Positions 50,135-58,881 of a stretch of 64,000 nucleotides of DNA are shown here, one piece after another. A model generated the notes under the pieces. The model was not told the DNA's origin and did not search any database. It was given only the letters and a program-made list of their open reading frames with translations. A program made the position numbers and the translations under genes. This DNA is from Mycobacterium kyorinense (GTDB taxonomy: Bacteria > Actinomycetota > Actinomycetes > Mycobacteriales > Mycobacteriaceae): contig NZ_LQPE01000085.1 in assembly GCF_002101735.1 (NCBI RefSeq), positions 40,000-103,999 of the forward strand, given 5' to 3'. Positions within the stretch are counted from its first letter, which is position 1. Each line of letters starts with the position of its first letter.

Positions 50135-51561
50135 CGGAGTTGGTCCTTCATCACCTTGCCGGTGGCGTTCAGCGGCAACGCGTCGAGAAACTCGACCGAT
50201 CGCGGCGCTTTGAATCCGGCCATCCGCTCACGGCACCACGCGATCAAATCCTCTTCGGACACCGGTGATTTCGGCACGACGAAGGCCTTGCCCACCTGGC
50301 CGAGTCGCTGGTCGGGAACGCCGATCACGGCGGCCTGGGCAACCGCGGGGTGTTCCAGCAAAAAGCCCTCGATCTCGGCCGGGTAGGCGTTGAACCCGCC
50401 GACGATGAACATGTCCTTTTTACGCCCGTCGATCCGTAGCCGCCCCGCCGCGTCCAGCGTACCCAGGTCACCGGTGTGCAACCAGCCTTCGGCGTCGATT
50501 GCTTGCGCCGTTGCGACGGGATCGTCGAAATATCCCTGCATGACCCCGTATCCGCGCACGAGGACCTCACCGTCGTCGGCGATGCGCACCTCGACCCCGT
50601 CGCAGGGCAGCCCGGCAGTGGTGGCCACGTCTTCGAACGAGTCGCCGGGCCGCGACAACGTGACGTTGCCCGCCTCGGTGAGCCCGTAACCGGTCATCAG
50701 TGTCTGGAACGGCAGTTCGCCATGGATGCGGCGAACCAGCTCAACCGGAATGTCCGCGGCGCCGGTCACGCCCGCACGCAACGTCGTCAGCTTGTCCTTG
50801 TCGCGCACGGTCAGCAGCGAGTGGTACAGCGTCGGCGGACCGGGCAGCATCGTGATGCGTTCGCGCGCTATCAGTTCCACCACTGCGTCGAGGTCGAACA
50901 CCGCGACCGGCAGCATCGTGGCACCTCGCAAGAAGGACGTGATCAGTCCCGCCTTCAAGCCGAAGGTGTGGAAGTACGGGTTGATCTGCAGATAGCGGTC
51001 ACCCTCGCGCAGGTCCGCGAGGGTGGCCCATTCGGAGTACATCCGCAGTGTCTGTTGGTGATTCATCATCGCGCCCTTCGGGCGACCCGTGGTGCCCGAC
51101 GTGAAGATGATGTCGGCGATGTCGGTGCCGCTCACCGTCCGCTCGAATGGTGAACCGCTGGAAAGGAAGTCGGACTTCAGATCGATGATCGGGATACCCG
51201 CAGGCGCTGTGTAGTCCTGGGCCAGAAAACCCTTCTGCACCAGGACGGCCTTGGCCCGGCTGCGGGCGATGATGTCGCCGGCTTCCTCGGTCTTGAAGCG
51301 GGTGTTGACGGGCACCACCACGCCGCCCGCGGTGAGCAGCCCGAACGCCGCGATGATCCACTCGGCCGAGTTGGGCGCCCAGATGGCGACCCGGTCACCT
51401 TTATCAATACCAAACTCGGCGAAAGCACCTGCAGCGCAGCGGATTCTGTCGGCGGTCTCGGAAAAGGTGAGGCGCAGCGGATCGTCGACAACCGCTTCCG
51501 CGTCGCCGAAACGGTCCGCAGCGCTCAAGGCCATCTCAGGGATGGTCTGCCAAGAAATCAC
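50131..51561 (-). CDS. Acyl-CoA synthetase (FadD family)
   Basis: 476 aa from the GTG at 51561, overlapping the amidohydrolase stop (GTGA). A complete adenylate-forming ligase: P-loop IIFTSGTTGRPKGAMMNH, GYGLTEAGNVTL, GWLHTGDLGTLDAAG and the C-terminal catalytic lysine in LPLNATGKVMKDQL. It activates a carboxylic acid as the CoA ester. Short for the family but not truncated. The substrate is likely the product of the linked hydrolase (inference). The frame runs further upstream inside the amidohydrolase as a shadow. Confidence 0.92.
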   Translation of the reverse strand: MISWQTIPEMALSAADRFGDAEAVVDDPLRLTFSETADRIRCAAGAFAEFGIDKGDRVAIWAPNSAEWIIAAFGLLTAGGVVVPVNTRFKTEEAGDIIARSRAKAVLVQKGFLAQDYTAPAGIPIIDLKSDFLSSGSPFERTVSGTDIADIIFTSGTTGRPKGAMMNHQQTLRMYSEWATLADLREGDRYLQINPYFHTFGLKAGLITSFLRGATMLPVAVFDLDAVVELIARERITMLPGPPTLYHSLLTVRDKDKLTTLRAGVTGAADIPVELVRRIHGELPFQTLMTGYGLTEAGNVTLSRPGDSFEDVATTAGLPCDGVEVRIADDGEVLVRGYGVMQGYFDDPVATAQAIDAEGWLHTGDLGTLDAAGRLRIDGRKKDMFIVGGFNAYPAEIEGFLLEHPAVAQAAVIGVPDQRLGQVGKAFVVPKSPVSEEDLIAWCRERMAGFKAPRSVEFLDALPLNATGKVMKDQLR

Positions 51562-52748
51562 ACCGTGACGAGTCGACCGAGGTTGCCGCCCATGATCTTT
51601 GCCTGATCCTCTATCGCCAGGTGTGACAGCGCGTTGACGTAGTAGGTCGGCTCCGCGAGCCCTTCGGGGTGCGGCCAGTCCGAGCCGTACAACACCTGAT
51701 CCACGCCGACGAGGTTGACCAGGTCGTCGATGCCGTCCTCGAAGAACGGGCTGACGTAGATCCGGTTCTTCACCATCTCGACGGGGTCGCTCGGGAAGGC
51801 CTCCGGGGCCTTCCGGAAGACCTCGGCCAGGCCGTCCAGCAACGGCGTCATCCACTTCGAGCCGGCCTCGACGATCGCGACCTTCAGCTTGGGGTGGCGG
51901 TAGAGCGCGCCGTGGATCACCCACGACGCAACCGAGTCCTGGATCGGCCGCCACTCGTTGAGGATGCTCATCGCGTTGGTCTGGAACGGCAGCATCTCCT
52001 GGTCGGCACCGTCCCATTCGGAGGTGTAGCGGGAGTAGCCGCTGTCGGACGAGTGCATCCCGACCAGCACGTCGTACTCGACAACTCGCTCCCAGAACGG
52101 GTCGAACTCGGGCAGCGCGAACGACCGTGGGCCGCGGAAGCCGGGGACCGGCGCCGGGCGGACCAGGATGGCGCGGGCACCACGCTTGACCACCCACTCC
52201 AGTTCCTCGATCGCCTTCTCCACGATCGGCAGCGTGATGACCGGGGTGGTGAAGATCCGGTTCTGGTAGTTGAAGCCCCAGACCTCGTCCAGCCACTGGT
52301 TCAGCGCGTGGATCAGGACGTGGATGGCGACCGGGTCGTCGCGCAAACGCTCCTCGATCAGGCTGGCCAGCGTCGGGAACATCAGCGTGCGGTCCAGGCC
52401 GAGCTCGTTCATCTTCTCCAGGCGCGGGCCGGGCTCGAAGAACGCCGGGATCGCGCGCATCGGCTCACCGAACAGCTCGCGCTTGCTCTTGCCGTCCGGG
52501 TTGCCGTACTTGAAGTACTCCTCCCAGGCGCCCGGCCTGGCGACCACCTCGAAGGTCGGGTTGGGGATGTAGTTGCTGATCACACCGCGCAGCGCGATCT
52601 TGGTGCGCCCGTTGATCTGCACGTACTGGACGAAGTCCTTGTACTCCTTGGGCAGGAACTTGGTCAGCGCCTCCGGCGGCTCGTAGAGATGGTTATCCGC
52701 GTCAAAGATCGGAAACGGGACGTCTTCCCGGTGCGACAACTGCCCCAT
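51558..52748 (-). CDS. Metal-dependent amidohydrolase (Rv3510c-like)
   Basis: 396 aa, starting MGQLSHREDVPFPIFDADNH after AGGAGGATTTC. A TIM-barrel amidohydrolase-2 type protein: metal motif DADNHLYEPPEAL and the late YGSDWPHPEGL. Related proteins act on ring-cleavage products or decarboxylate aromatic acids. First gene of an operon with fadD, a hypothetical gene and bfd. A GAGAATA-C-TATTCTC palindrome is 23 nt upstream. Confidence 0.92.
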   Translation of the reverse strand: MGQLSHREDVPFPIFDADNHLYEPPEALTKFLPKEYKDFVQYVQINGRTKIALRGVISNYIPNPTFEVVARPGAWEEYFKYGNPDGKSKRELFGEPMRAIPAFFEPGPRLEKMNELGLDRTLMFPTLASLIEERLRDDPVAIHVLIHALNQWLDEVWGFNYQNRIFTTPVITLPIVEKAIEELEWVVKRGARAILVRPAPVPGFRGPRSFALPEFDPFWERVVEYDVLVGMHSSDSGYSRYTSEWDGADQEMLPFQTNAMSILNEWRPIQDSVASWVIHGALYRHPKLKVAIVEAGSKWMTPLLDGLAEVFRKAPEAFPSDPVEMVKNRIYVSPFFEDGIDDLVNLVGVDQVLYGSDWPHPEGLAEPTYYVNALSHLAIEDQAKIMGGNLGRLVTV

Positions 52749-52770
52749 GAAATCCTCCTTCGCAGTTTGC

Positions 52771-52785
52771 GAGAATACTATTCTC
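52771..52785. promoter_or_regulatory. Palindrome GAGAATA-C-TATTCTC upstream of the amidohydrolase operon
   Basis: A perfect 7-bp-arm dyad in the 157-bp gap between the divergent amidohydrolase and enoyl-CoA hydratase genes. A second dyad, ATTCTC-N7-GAGAAT, lies at 52861-52879 beside the other promoter. Both look like sites for a dimeric repressor; TATTCT may also be a -10 element. Confidence 0.6.
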
Positions 52786-52860
52786 ATACCGAGCCTATCG
52801 CAACGCCCGGTTGTCGCGGCCACCCTGGGCTCGACGCCCTGCCAGAGCGACGGCGATGCT

Positions 52861-52879
52861 ATTCTCCGCCGAAGAGAAT
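52861..52879. promoter_or_regulatory. ATTCTC-N7-GAGAAT dyad upstream of the hydratase gene
   Basis: ATTCTC (52861-52866) and GAGAAT (52874-52879) form an inverted repeat 27 nt before the hydratase ATG. It is preceded by CGATGCTATTCTCCGC, where TGCTATTCT would make an extended -10; the same 16-mer recurs at 60345-60360. Confidence 0.55.
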
Positions 52880-52905
52880 GCCAATATCGCGCGATGGAGT
52901 GCCGG

Positions 52906-53646
52906 ATGGTGGACTTGGAGTTCGACCAGGGTCTTGCGGTGCTCACCATCGACCGCCCGCACGCGCGCAACGCCATCGCCCTGGACACCATGGACCAGTT
53001 GGACAAGGCGCTCGACGCGGCCGAGGGCGCACGTGCGCTGGCCATCACCGGCGCGGGTGATCGGGCGTTCGTCTCGGGCGGCGACCTCAAAGAGCTCAGC
53101 GCGATCAGGACCGAAGACGATGCGGCGGCGATGGCGTGGCGGATGCGGTCAATCTGCGATCGGCTGGCCGGCTTTCCGGCGCCGGTGATCGCCGCGCTCA
53201 ACGGCCACGCGCTCGGCGGCGGTGCCGAGGTGGCCGTCGCGGCCGACATCCGGCTGGCCGCCGACGACATCAAGATCGGCTTCAATCAGGTGACGCTGGA
53301 GATCATGCCGGCCTGGGGTGGCGCGGAAAGGCTGGCCGCGTTGGTCGGCAAGAGCCGCGCCCTGCTGCTGGCGGGAACCGGGACGGTGCTCGACGCGGCC
53401 GAGGCCGAACGCATCGGATTGGTCGATCGGGTGTTGCCGCGGGCCACCTTCGACGATGATTGGCGGATGATCGCCCGCGCGTTGGCCCGCCGCCCGGCCG
53501 GTGAGATCAAGCGTGTGGTGGGCGGCGTTGCCGCTGACGAGGCGGTGCAGGCTTTCGCGCGGCTGTGGGTCAGCGACGACCACTGGCAGGCCGCCGATCG
53601 AGTGATGAACCGCGGCAACAACTCCCGGGATGGAGGTGCGACGTGA
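52906..53646 (+). CDS. Enoyl-CoA hydratase/isomerase family protein
   Basis: 246 aa from the ATG at 52906, with GGAG 5 nt before it; an ATG at 52894 is in frame. Crotonase fold: LAVLTIDRPHARNAIALDTM, oxyanion loops RAFVSGGDLKEL and GHALGGGAEVAVAADIR, and GFNQVTLEIMPAWGGAERL with one Glu. Hydration or isomerisation of an unsaturated acyl-CoA is expected. Its stop overlaps the start of the MmpS-like secreted gene. Confidence 0.9.
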   Translation: MVDLEFDQGLAVLTIDRPHARNAIALDTMDQLDKALDAAEGARALAITGAGDRAFVSGGDLKELSAIRTEDDAAAMAWRMRSICDRLAGFPAPVIAALNGHALGGGAEVAVAADIRLAADDIKIGFNQVTLEIMPAWGGAERLAALVGKSRALLLAGTGTVLDAAEAERIGLVDRVLPRATFDDDWRMIARALARRPAGEIKRVVGGVAADEAVQAFARLWVSDDHWQAADRVMNRGNNSRDGGAT

Positions 53647-54059
53647 CAGCCATCGGCAGGGCACTTGCGGTGTTGGCAGTGTTGGTGGCAGCTACCAGCT
53701 TCGCCGCGCCGGTGCGCGCGGACGACACCGTGGTCAAGCATCACGTCAAGTACACGGTCTCGGCGGCCAACCCGATCTACACCGACATCTATTACCTGGA
53801 TCAGGAACCGCCGATCTTCGCCGACTACAGCCACAACCCTTACCAGTTCGTGCCCAACGTCAAGGTCGATATCTCACCGGGCCATCCGTGGAGTTATGAG
53901 CTCGACCTGGCCAAGCCTGAGGTGTGGGCGCTGGTCACGGCCAGCACTGGCACCGAACCCGGCACACCGGGTTTGCACTGCGATCTCACGGTCGACGGCA
54001 AGGTTGTCGTGTCGAAGGACGGCCCCAAGGGCGTGCTCTGCTCGATACGTCACTGGTGA
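53643..54059 (+). CDS. Secreted MmpS-like protein
   Basis: 138 aa from the GTG at 53643 (GTGA overlap). A signal peptide (ALAVLAVLVAATSFAAPVRA) is cleaved near residue 28. The mature part is beta-rich, with KYTVSAANPIYTDIYYLD, SPGHPWSYELDL and the terminal Cys pair LHCDLTVDGKVVVSKDG and GVLCSIRHW, the pattern of the soluble domain of MmpS proteins. No MmpL is nearby. It overlaps the convergent TetR gene by 10 nt. Confidence 0.82.
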   Translation: MTAIGRALAVLAVLVAATSFAAPVRADDTVVKHHVKYTVSAANPIYTDIYYLDQEPPIFADYSHNPYQFVPNVKVDISPGHPWSYELDLAKPEVWALVTASTGTEPGTPGLHCDLTVDGKVVVSKDGPKGVLCSIRHW

Positions 54060-54649
54060 GCGATCTGCGGCTCACCCTCCAGACGCCGCAGATAGCGTTC
54101 GACGAACGCCACGGTTTCGGCATGGCCCGCCGACATGCCCAGCGCCTGCTCCATCACCAAAACCCGGGAGACGCTGGTCATCAGCACCGCCCACACCAGC
54201 GGCGGGACCTCGCCCGGGTCGATGCCGTAGCGCTGCAGAATCGCCGGCAGCACCTTGGTTTGCTCTTCACGGAAACGCTCGGCGTAGTAACCGATTTCGG
54301 CTTTGAGCGCCTTGCGGTGATTGGCCAGCGCAACGTATTCCATCGTCAGCGCGGTAGCCGCGGGGTCGATGCTGAACTGCCACAACGCCCACAGCGGTTG
54401 GGGCGACTGCAGCGCTCGCGCCTGCATCTCGAGGCCTTGTTCGCCGCGGCGGCGGAACGCGGCCAGGAACAGATCATCCATCGTGCGGAAGTAGTAGTGC
54501 ACCAGCTGCGGTTTGAGCGCGGCCTTTTGCGCAACGCGGCGGGAAGTGACTGCCGCATAACCCTCTTCGAGCATCAACTGCTCGGCCGCGTCGAGCAGGA
54601 TGGAGCGATTCTTGGCGTCCGGCGCCCCGATTCTGCGCGCCGTTGTCAT
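54050..54649 (-). CDS. TetR-family regulator (P450 locus)
   Basis: 199 aa from the ATG at 54649, with CGGAG 6 nt upstream; the frame extends to 54682. Helix-turn-helix: RSILLDAAEQLMLEEGYAAVTSRRVAQKAALKPQLVHYYF. It sits between the secreted gene and the divergent P450, so it is the natural candidate to bind AAGTGCT-C-AGCACTT at 54785-54799. Ligand unknown. Confidence 0.92.
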   Translation of the reverse strand: MTTARRIGAPDAKNRSILLDAAEQLMLEEGYAAVTSRRVAQKAALKPQLVHYYFRTMDDLFLAAFRRRGEQGLEMQARALQSPQPLWALWQFSIDPAATALTMEYVALANHRKALKAEIGYYAERFREEQTKVLPAILQRYGIDPGEVPPLVWAVLMTSVSRVLVMEQALGMSAGHAETVAFVERYLRRLEGEPQIAHQ

Positions 54650-54784
54650 GCGTAGCTCCGAACCTCCGACTGTGCCGACCACGCCGATCGTAGCGGCGAC
54701 CGCAAACTCGGGGGAGCCGAGTGCAGCGGGTCGCGCTATGAATCAAGCGGCAACCTTGACCCCGACATTAGCCTCATGCTAAGC

Positions 54785-54799
54785 AAGTGCTCAGCACTT
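54785..54799. promoter_or_regulatory. Palindrome AAGTGCT-C-AGCACTT upstream of the P450
   Basis: A perfect 7-bp-arm dyad in the 220-bp gap between divergent tetR and the P450 gene, 71 nt before the P450 ATG. It differs from the ATTCTC-type dyads nearby. It is likely the operator of the adjacent TetR. Confidence 0.65.
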
Positions 54800-54869
54800 T
54801 GGTCGATTTCCGGGTGACGCCACCTCACGTCGCCGTCAATCCATCTCAGCTTCGGGAGGCACGCAGTAG

Positions 54870-56147
54870 ATGACCACTTTCGAATCGGTCGACTTTTTCA
54901 CCGACGCCTCCCTGGTCCCCGACCCGTACGCCTACTTCGACTATTTGCGCAGCCAAAACCCGGTACTGCGGCTGCCGCACCACAACGTCGTCGCGGTCAC
55001 CGGCTGGGAGGAAGCCAACGCGGTCTACAAGGATCCCGACACGTTCTCGAACTGCGTCGCGCTCGGCGGCCCGTTCCCGCCATTGCCGTTCGAGCCCGAG
55101 GGCGACGACCTGTCCGCCCAGATCGACGCGCACCGCGAACAGTTCCCGATGTTCGAGCACATGGTCACGATGGACCCGCCCGAGCACACCCGCGCGCGCT
55201 CGCTGCTCAGCCGGCTGCTGACGCCGAGCCGACTGAAGGAGAACGAGGACTTCATGTGGCGCCTCGCCGACCGCCAGCTCGAGGAGTTCCTCGACAACGG
55301 CGAGTGCGAGTTCATCGCCGAGTATTCGAAACCCTTTGCCACCCTGGTGATTGCCGATCTGCTCGGTGTGCCGGAGGAAGACCACAAGCAATTCCGCACC
55401 GTGCTGGGAGCCGATCGTCCGGAAGCGCGGGTGGGCTCGCTCGACCACGGGTCGGTCGGAGTCAATCCGCTGGAGTGGCTCGACGACAAGTTCTGCGCCT
55501 ACATCGAGGACCGGCGCAGTCACCCCCGCGACGACGTGCTGACCGCGCTCGCGACGGCCAAATACCCAGACGGATCCACACCGGAAGTCATCGAGGTGGT
55601 TCGCTCGGCGACCTTCCTGTTCGCGGCGGGGCAGGAGACCACCGCCAAGCTGCTGTCGGTGGCGCTGCAGGTGCTGGGCGAGCGACCCGACATTCAGCAG
55701 AAGCTGCGTAAGGACCGCAGTCTGATTCCCACGTTCATCGAGGAATCGCTGCGGATGGAAAGCCCGGTCAAGAGCGACTCGCGACTGGCCCGCAAGCCGG
55801 CCACGATCGGCGGGGTCGACATTCCCGTCGGAACCGTGGTGATGGTGTTGCCGGGTGCGGTCAACCGTGACCCGCGCCGGTTCGACAACCCGCACGAGTT
55901 TCAGCTCGACCGCAAGAACGTCCGCGAGCACATGGCATTCGCGCGCGGCGTGCACTCCTGTCCCGGCGCGCCGCTGGCCCGAGTGGAGGGTCGCGTCTCG
56001 ATCGAGCGCATTCTCGACCGCATGTCGGACATCTGCATCAACGATGCCAAACACGGACCGGCCGGCGAGCGGCGCTACACCTACGAGCCGACCTACATCC
56101 TGCGCGGGCTTTCCGAACTGCACCTCACCTTTACCATGGCGGGGTGA
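54870..56147 (+). CDS. Cytochrome P450
   Basis: 425 aa. Typical actinobacterial P450: I-helix FLFAAGQETTAKL (Glu at the usual acidic position), ExxR in IEESLRMESPV, and heme-binding FARGVHSCPGAPLARVEGR with the Cys ligand. MTTFESVDFFTDASLVPDPYAYFDYL is the N-terminus. Length and the HTRARSLLSRLL motif fit bacterial CYPs; the subfamily is not assigned. Its stop overlaps the SDR start, so they work together, possibly hydroxylation then oxidation. Confidence 0.94.
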   Translation: MTTFESVDFFTDASLVPDPYAYFDYLRSQNPVLRLPHHNVVAVTGWEEANAVYKDPDTFSNCVALGGPFPPLPFEPEGDDLSAQIDAHREQFPMFEHMVTMDPPEHTRARSLLSRLLTPSRLKENEDFMWRLADRQLEEFLDNGECEFIAEYSKPFATLVIADLLGVPEEDHKQFRTVLGADRPEARVGSLDHGSVGVNPLEWLDDKFCAYIEDRRSHPRDDVLTALATAKYPDGSTPEVIEVVRSATFLFAAGQETTAKLLSVALQVLGERPDIQQKLRKDRSLIPTFIEESLRMESPVKSDSRLARKPATIGGVDIPVGTVVMVLPGAVNRDPRRFDNPHEFQLDRKNVREHMAFARGVHSCPGAPLARVEGRVSIERILDRMSDICINDAKHGPAGERRYTYEPTYILRGLSELHLTFTMAG

Positions 56148-56980
56148 GCGCCGCAGGTAAGACGATTGTCATCACCGGCGCGAGCGACGGCATCGGCGCC
56201 GCGGCGGCCCGCCGGTTGACCAGCAGCGGGGCTCGGGTCGTCGTGGTCGGCCGCTCGGAAAGCAAAACCCGGTCGGTGGCAACGGAATTGGGCGCCGACT
56301 GTCACGTGGCCGACTTCACCGACCTGTCGCAGGTGCGGTCGTTGGCGCAGCAGTTGCGCTCGCGACATCCCCGAATTGACGTGCTGGCCAACAACGCCGG
56401 TGCCATGACCAGCACAGTGCAGATGACTGGCGACGGGTATGAACTGGCCTACCAGGTCAACTATCTGGCGCCGTTTCTGCTCACCACGCTGCTGCTGGAC
56501 GTGCTGGTCGACTCGCGGGCTTGTGTCCTGAACACCTCCAGTGCGTCGCACAAACTGCTCCGCAAAGTGAGGGCCGAGGACCTGGAGAACACCCATCGGT
56601 TACGGCCCAGCAAAGCCTATGCGCTCACCAAGTTGGGAATCGTGTTGTTCACCAAGGAATTACACCGGCGCTACCATGACGCCGGGCTTTCCGCGGCGGC
56701 GTTCGATCCCGGTTACGTCGACACGAACTTCGGTCCCGCGTCGGGGTCGCGGTTCATTGCCGTGATGCGACGAACACCGGTGCGGCATCTGACCGCCAGC
56801 GCGGAGGAGGGGGCTGACCAGCTGGTGTGGCTCGCGTCGAGCAAGCCCGGAAGCGACTGGAAATCCGGCGGGTACTACGTGCGCCGGCGGGTCGCCAAAG
56901 CGAATCGCCGCGCCGACGACCCCGACCTTGCCCGCGAGCTGTGGGAGCGCAGCCTCGCCGTCGTCAACCGGTGGAGCTGA
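56144..56980 (+). CDS. Short-chain dehydrogenase/reductase
   Basis: 278 aa from the GTG at 56144 (GTGA overlap with P450). Classical SDR: NAD(P) site IVITGASDGIGAAAARRL, LANNAGAMTST, Ser in VLNTSSASHKLL and catalytic SKAYALTKLG (YxxxK). The arginine after beta-2 (VVVVGRSESKTRSVA) suggests NADPH. C-terminal part is of the retinol-dehydrogenase-like type. It converges with the cyclase gene, overlapping by 17 nt. Confidence 0.93.
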   Translation: MSAAGKTIVITGASDGIGAAAARRLTSSGARVVVVGRSESKTRSVATELGADCHVADFTDLSQVRSLAQQLRSRHPRIDVLANNAGAMTSTVQMTGDGYELAYQVNYLAPFLLTTLLLDVLVDSRACVLNTSSASHKLLRKVRAEDLENTHRLRPSKAYALTKLGIVLFTKELHRRYHDAGLSAAAFDPGYVDTNFGPASGSRFIAVMRRTPVRHLTASAEEGADQLVWLASSKPGSDWKSGGYYVRRRVAKANRRADDPDLARELWERSLAVVNRWS

Positions 56981-58409
56981 GCAGCGGCGCCGAGATGTGC
57001 GTGGCTTCCGAACGGCCCCGCAGTACCGCGGAACCCCGTGATTCCCACTGCTGCCGCTCGGCGGCATCGGCGCGCTCGGTGGCCGCATCCGAGCACAGCA
57101 CCCGCCCCGGCGAGGTTTTGGCGAGATCGGCCAGCCGAGCGGCCTCGTTGACGGCGTCACCAATCACCGTGTATTCGTAGCGGTTTTCGGCACCGACGTT
57201 GCCGGCGAACACGGGCCCGGCCGATACGCCGATGCCGAAATCGACGACGGGCAGCTGCCGCAGGCGAATGGCCAGCACCCGCGCGGTGGCCAATGCCGCC
57301 GAGGCGGCTCCGCTGGTGCGCAGCGGCGCACCGAACACCGCCAGCACGGCGTCGCCCTGGAACTTGTTGATCAGGCCGTGGTTTTCGTCGACGGCGACGA
57401 CCACGATCCGGAAGAAGTCATTGAGCACGTCGGCGACCTCCCGGGGAGGGCGGGTCGCCGCCAACTGCGTCGAGCCCACCAGGTCGACGAACAGGATCGC
57501 GGCGTCCATGACGTCTCCGGACATCGACGCCCCCTGCTCGAGGGCGCGCCGCGCGACGTCCGCCCCGACATGCCGTCCGAACAGGTCGCGGAGCCGATCG
57601 CGTTCCGCGAGCCCGGCGGCCATGCGGTTGAATCCGGTTTGCAGACGGCCGATTTCGGAGCGCTCATAGACGTCGACGAAGGTGCCGATCCGGCCGTGCT
57701 CGATCTCGCCCATCGCGTCGATCACCTCGCGGACCGGATCCGAGATCGACCGCGCCACAAGGATCATCCCGCGCAGTCCCAGCATCACCGCCACAAGCGA
57801 CAGCACCAGCACGGCGATCTCCACCGATGCCGACTTGGGAAGGATCCAGCCGTTCGAGTGGAGGAACACCAGGGCGGCTATGGCCGCGCTGGGAAGCGCA
57901 CTGGACAGCAACCACATCCCGATCAGCCGGGCCAGCACACCGGGGGCCGTCACAAAGCCCGCGAAACCCTGTGTGGCAGCGGCGATGATCGGGCGCAGCG
58001 TACGTTGAGTGAGCAGAACGGCGGTTCCGGTCGCCGCAGCCCCGCCGAAGATGATGGCTAACCCGGTCGACATCGCCACGGTGGGGCCGCCGTCCAGGTC
58101 GAGCAGGATGAAGAGCCCGCCGCTGCCAACCCATGTCGTCGCCAGAAGGATCGACTGGTTGCGCATGAGTTTCAGTGCGGCAGCACGCTGTTTCGAGTCG
58201 GGTTCTTGCCCGGCGACAAACCAGCCCAGCGACGGAGCGATCACCCGGACACCGCCGAGGAATACGACGGCGGTGCCGAGGAGCACCACGGCCAGCGACG
58301 TGATCACGTACTTCCCGCTGGAATGGGCATGCGTTCCCGGTCCGTGACCGCTCAGAACGACGACGATGACGAGAACCTCGGCGACGCTGAGCAGATGCGC
58401 GAACGCCAA
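56964..58409 (-). CDS. Membrane class III adenylate cyclase with HAMP domain
   Basis: 481 aa from a TTG at 58409. Six hydrophobic spans are visible, then HAMP (SISDPVREVIDAMGEIEHGRIG) and a catalytic domain with both metal Asp residues (ILFVDLVGSTQL and KFQGDAVLAVFG), the adenine-specifying Lys of NKFQGD and Asp of YTVIGDAVNEAARL. Active as a homodimer making cAMP. The frame stays open upstream to 58478 and the text there (RPSIRYAAGL) looks like real N-terminus, but only CTG 58472 is available as start, overlapping the next gene by 22 nt. Related to Rv1318c-Rv1320c type cyclases. Confidence 0.88.
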   Translation of the reverse strand: MAFAHLLSVAEVLVIVVVLSGHGPGTHAHSSGKYVITSLAVVLLGTAVVFLGGVRVIAPSLGWFVAGQEPDSKQRAAALKLMRNQSILLATTWVGSGGLFILLDLDGGPTVAMSTGLAIIFGGAAATGTAVLLTQRTLRPIIAAATQGFAGFVTAPGVLARLIGMWLLSSALPSAAIAALVFLHSNGWILPKSASVEIAVLVLSLVAVMLGLRGMILVARSISDPVREVIDAMGEIEHGRIGTFVDVYERSEIGRLQTGFNRMAAGLAERDRLRDLFGRHVGADVARRALEQGASMSGDVMDAAILFVDLVGSTQLAATRPPREVADVLNDFFRIVVVAVDENHGLINKFQGDAVLAVFGAPLRTSGAASAALATARVLAIRLRQLPVVDFGIGVSAGPVFAGNVGAENRYEYTVIGDAVNEAARLADLAKTSPGRVLCSDAATERADAAERQQWESRGSAVLRGRSEATHISAPLLSSTG

Positions 58410-58450
58410 GCCGGCGGCGTACCGAATCGAGGGCCTAACGACGTGCCGGC

Positions 58451-58852
58451 CTACGTGTCGCCGCGCACCCAGGTCGTATCACCGTCATGGGCTATGCAGA
58501 CCAGGAACAGGCCGTCGGGCGCCTGCGCTACGTAGTTCTGGTATTGAGTGCAGTCGGCGCCCTCTTCCTTGATTCCCGCCATTGGAGGCGAGCGGAACCA
58601 TCGCGGCTGGTATCTCCTGGGCGAGCCGCAAAACATCAGCCGTCCCGGCTGTGAATTGAAGGAAAGGTTGTAGTCCGACGTCCCGAAGACGTAGTAGGTG
58701 GTGTTGTCGCATGGCGCACCGAGGACGACATGCGGCATGATCCCAGGGGTGCAATCGGGGTAGTCGCAGACGGTCGGCCCAGCTGCAGCGGGCGGCGCCA
58801 CCAACGCGCCGGTACAGAGCAACGCAGCAGCCACTGCCACGATGAATCGCAC
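58451..58852 (-). CDS. Secreted cysteine-containing hypothetical protein
   Basis: 133 aa from the GTG at 58852. Signal peptide (FIVAVAAALLCTGALVAPPAAA) cleaved near residue 24, then a small domain with Cys residues in VCDYPDCTPG, GAPCDNTTYYVFG, LMFCGSPRRYQPRWF, ADCTQYQNYV and FLVCIAHDG, likely three disulfides. No domain recognised. The ATTCTC-N7-GAGAAG dyad lies 30-48 nt upstream. Confidence 0.8.
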   Translation of the reverse strand: MRFIVAVAAALLCTGALVAPPAAAGPTVCDYPDCTPGIMPHVVLGAPCDNTTYYVFGTSDYNLSFNSQPGRLMFCGSPRRYQPRWFRSPPMAGIKEEGADCTQYQNYVAQAPDGLFLVCIAHDGDTTWVRGDT

Positions 58853-58881
58853 CCGATTACTCTGCCATAGCCGAAAAGAAA

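Noticed and set aside
54846..56123. 425-aa ORF exactly antisense to the P450
   Set aside because: Same length by coincidence of codon phase; the + frame has heme, I-helix and ExxR motifs.
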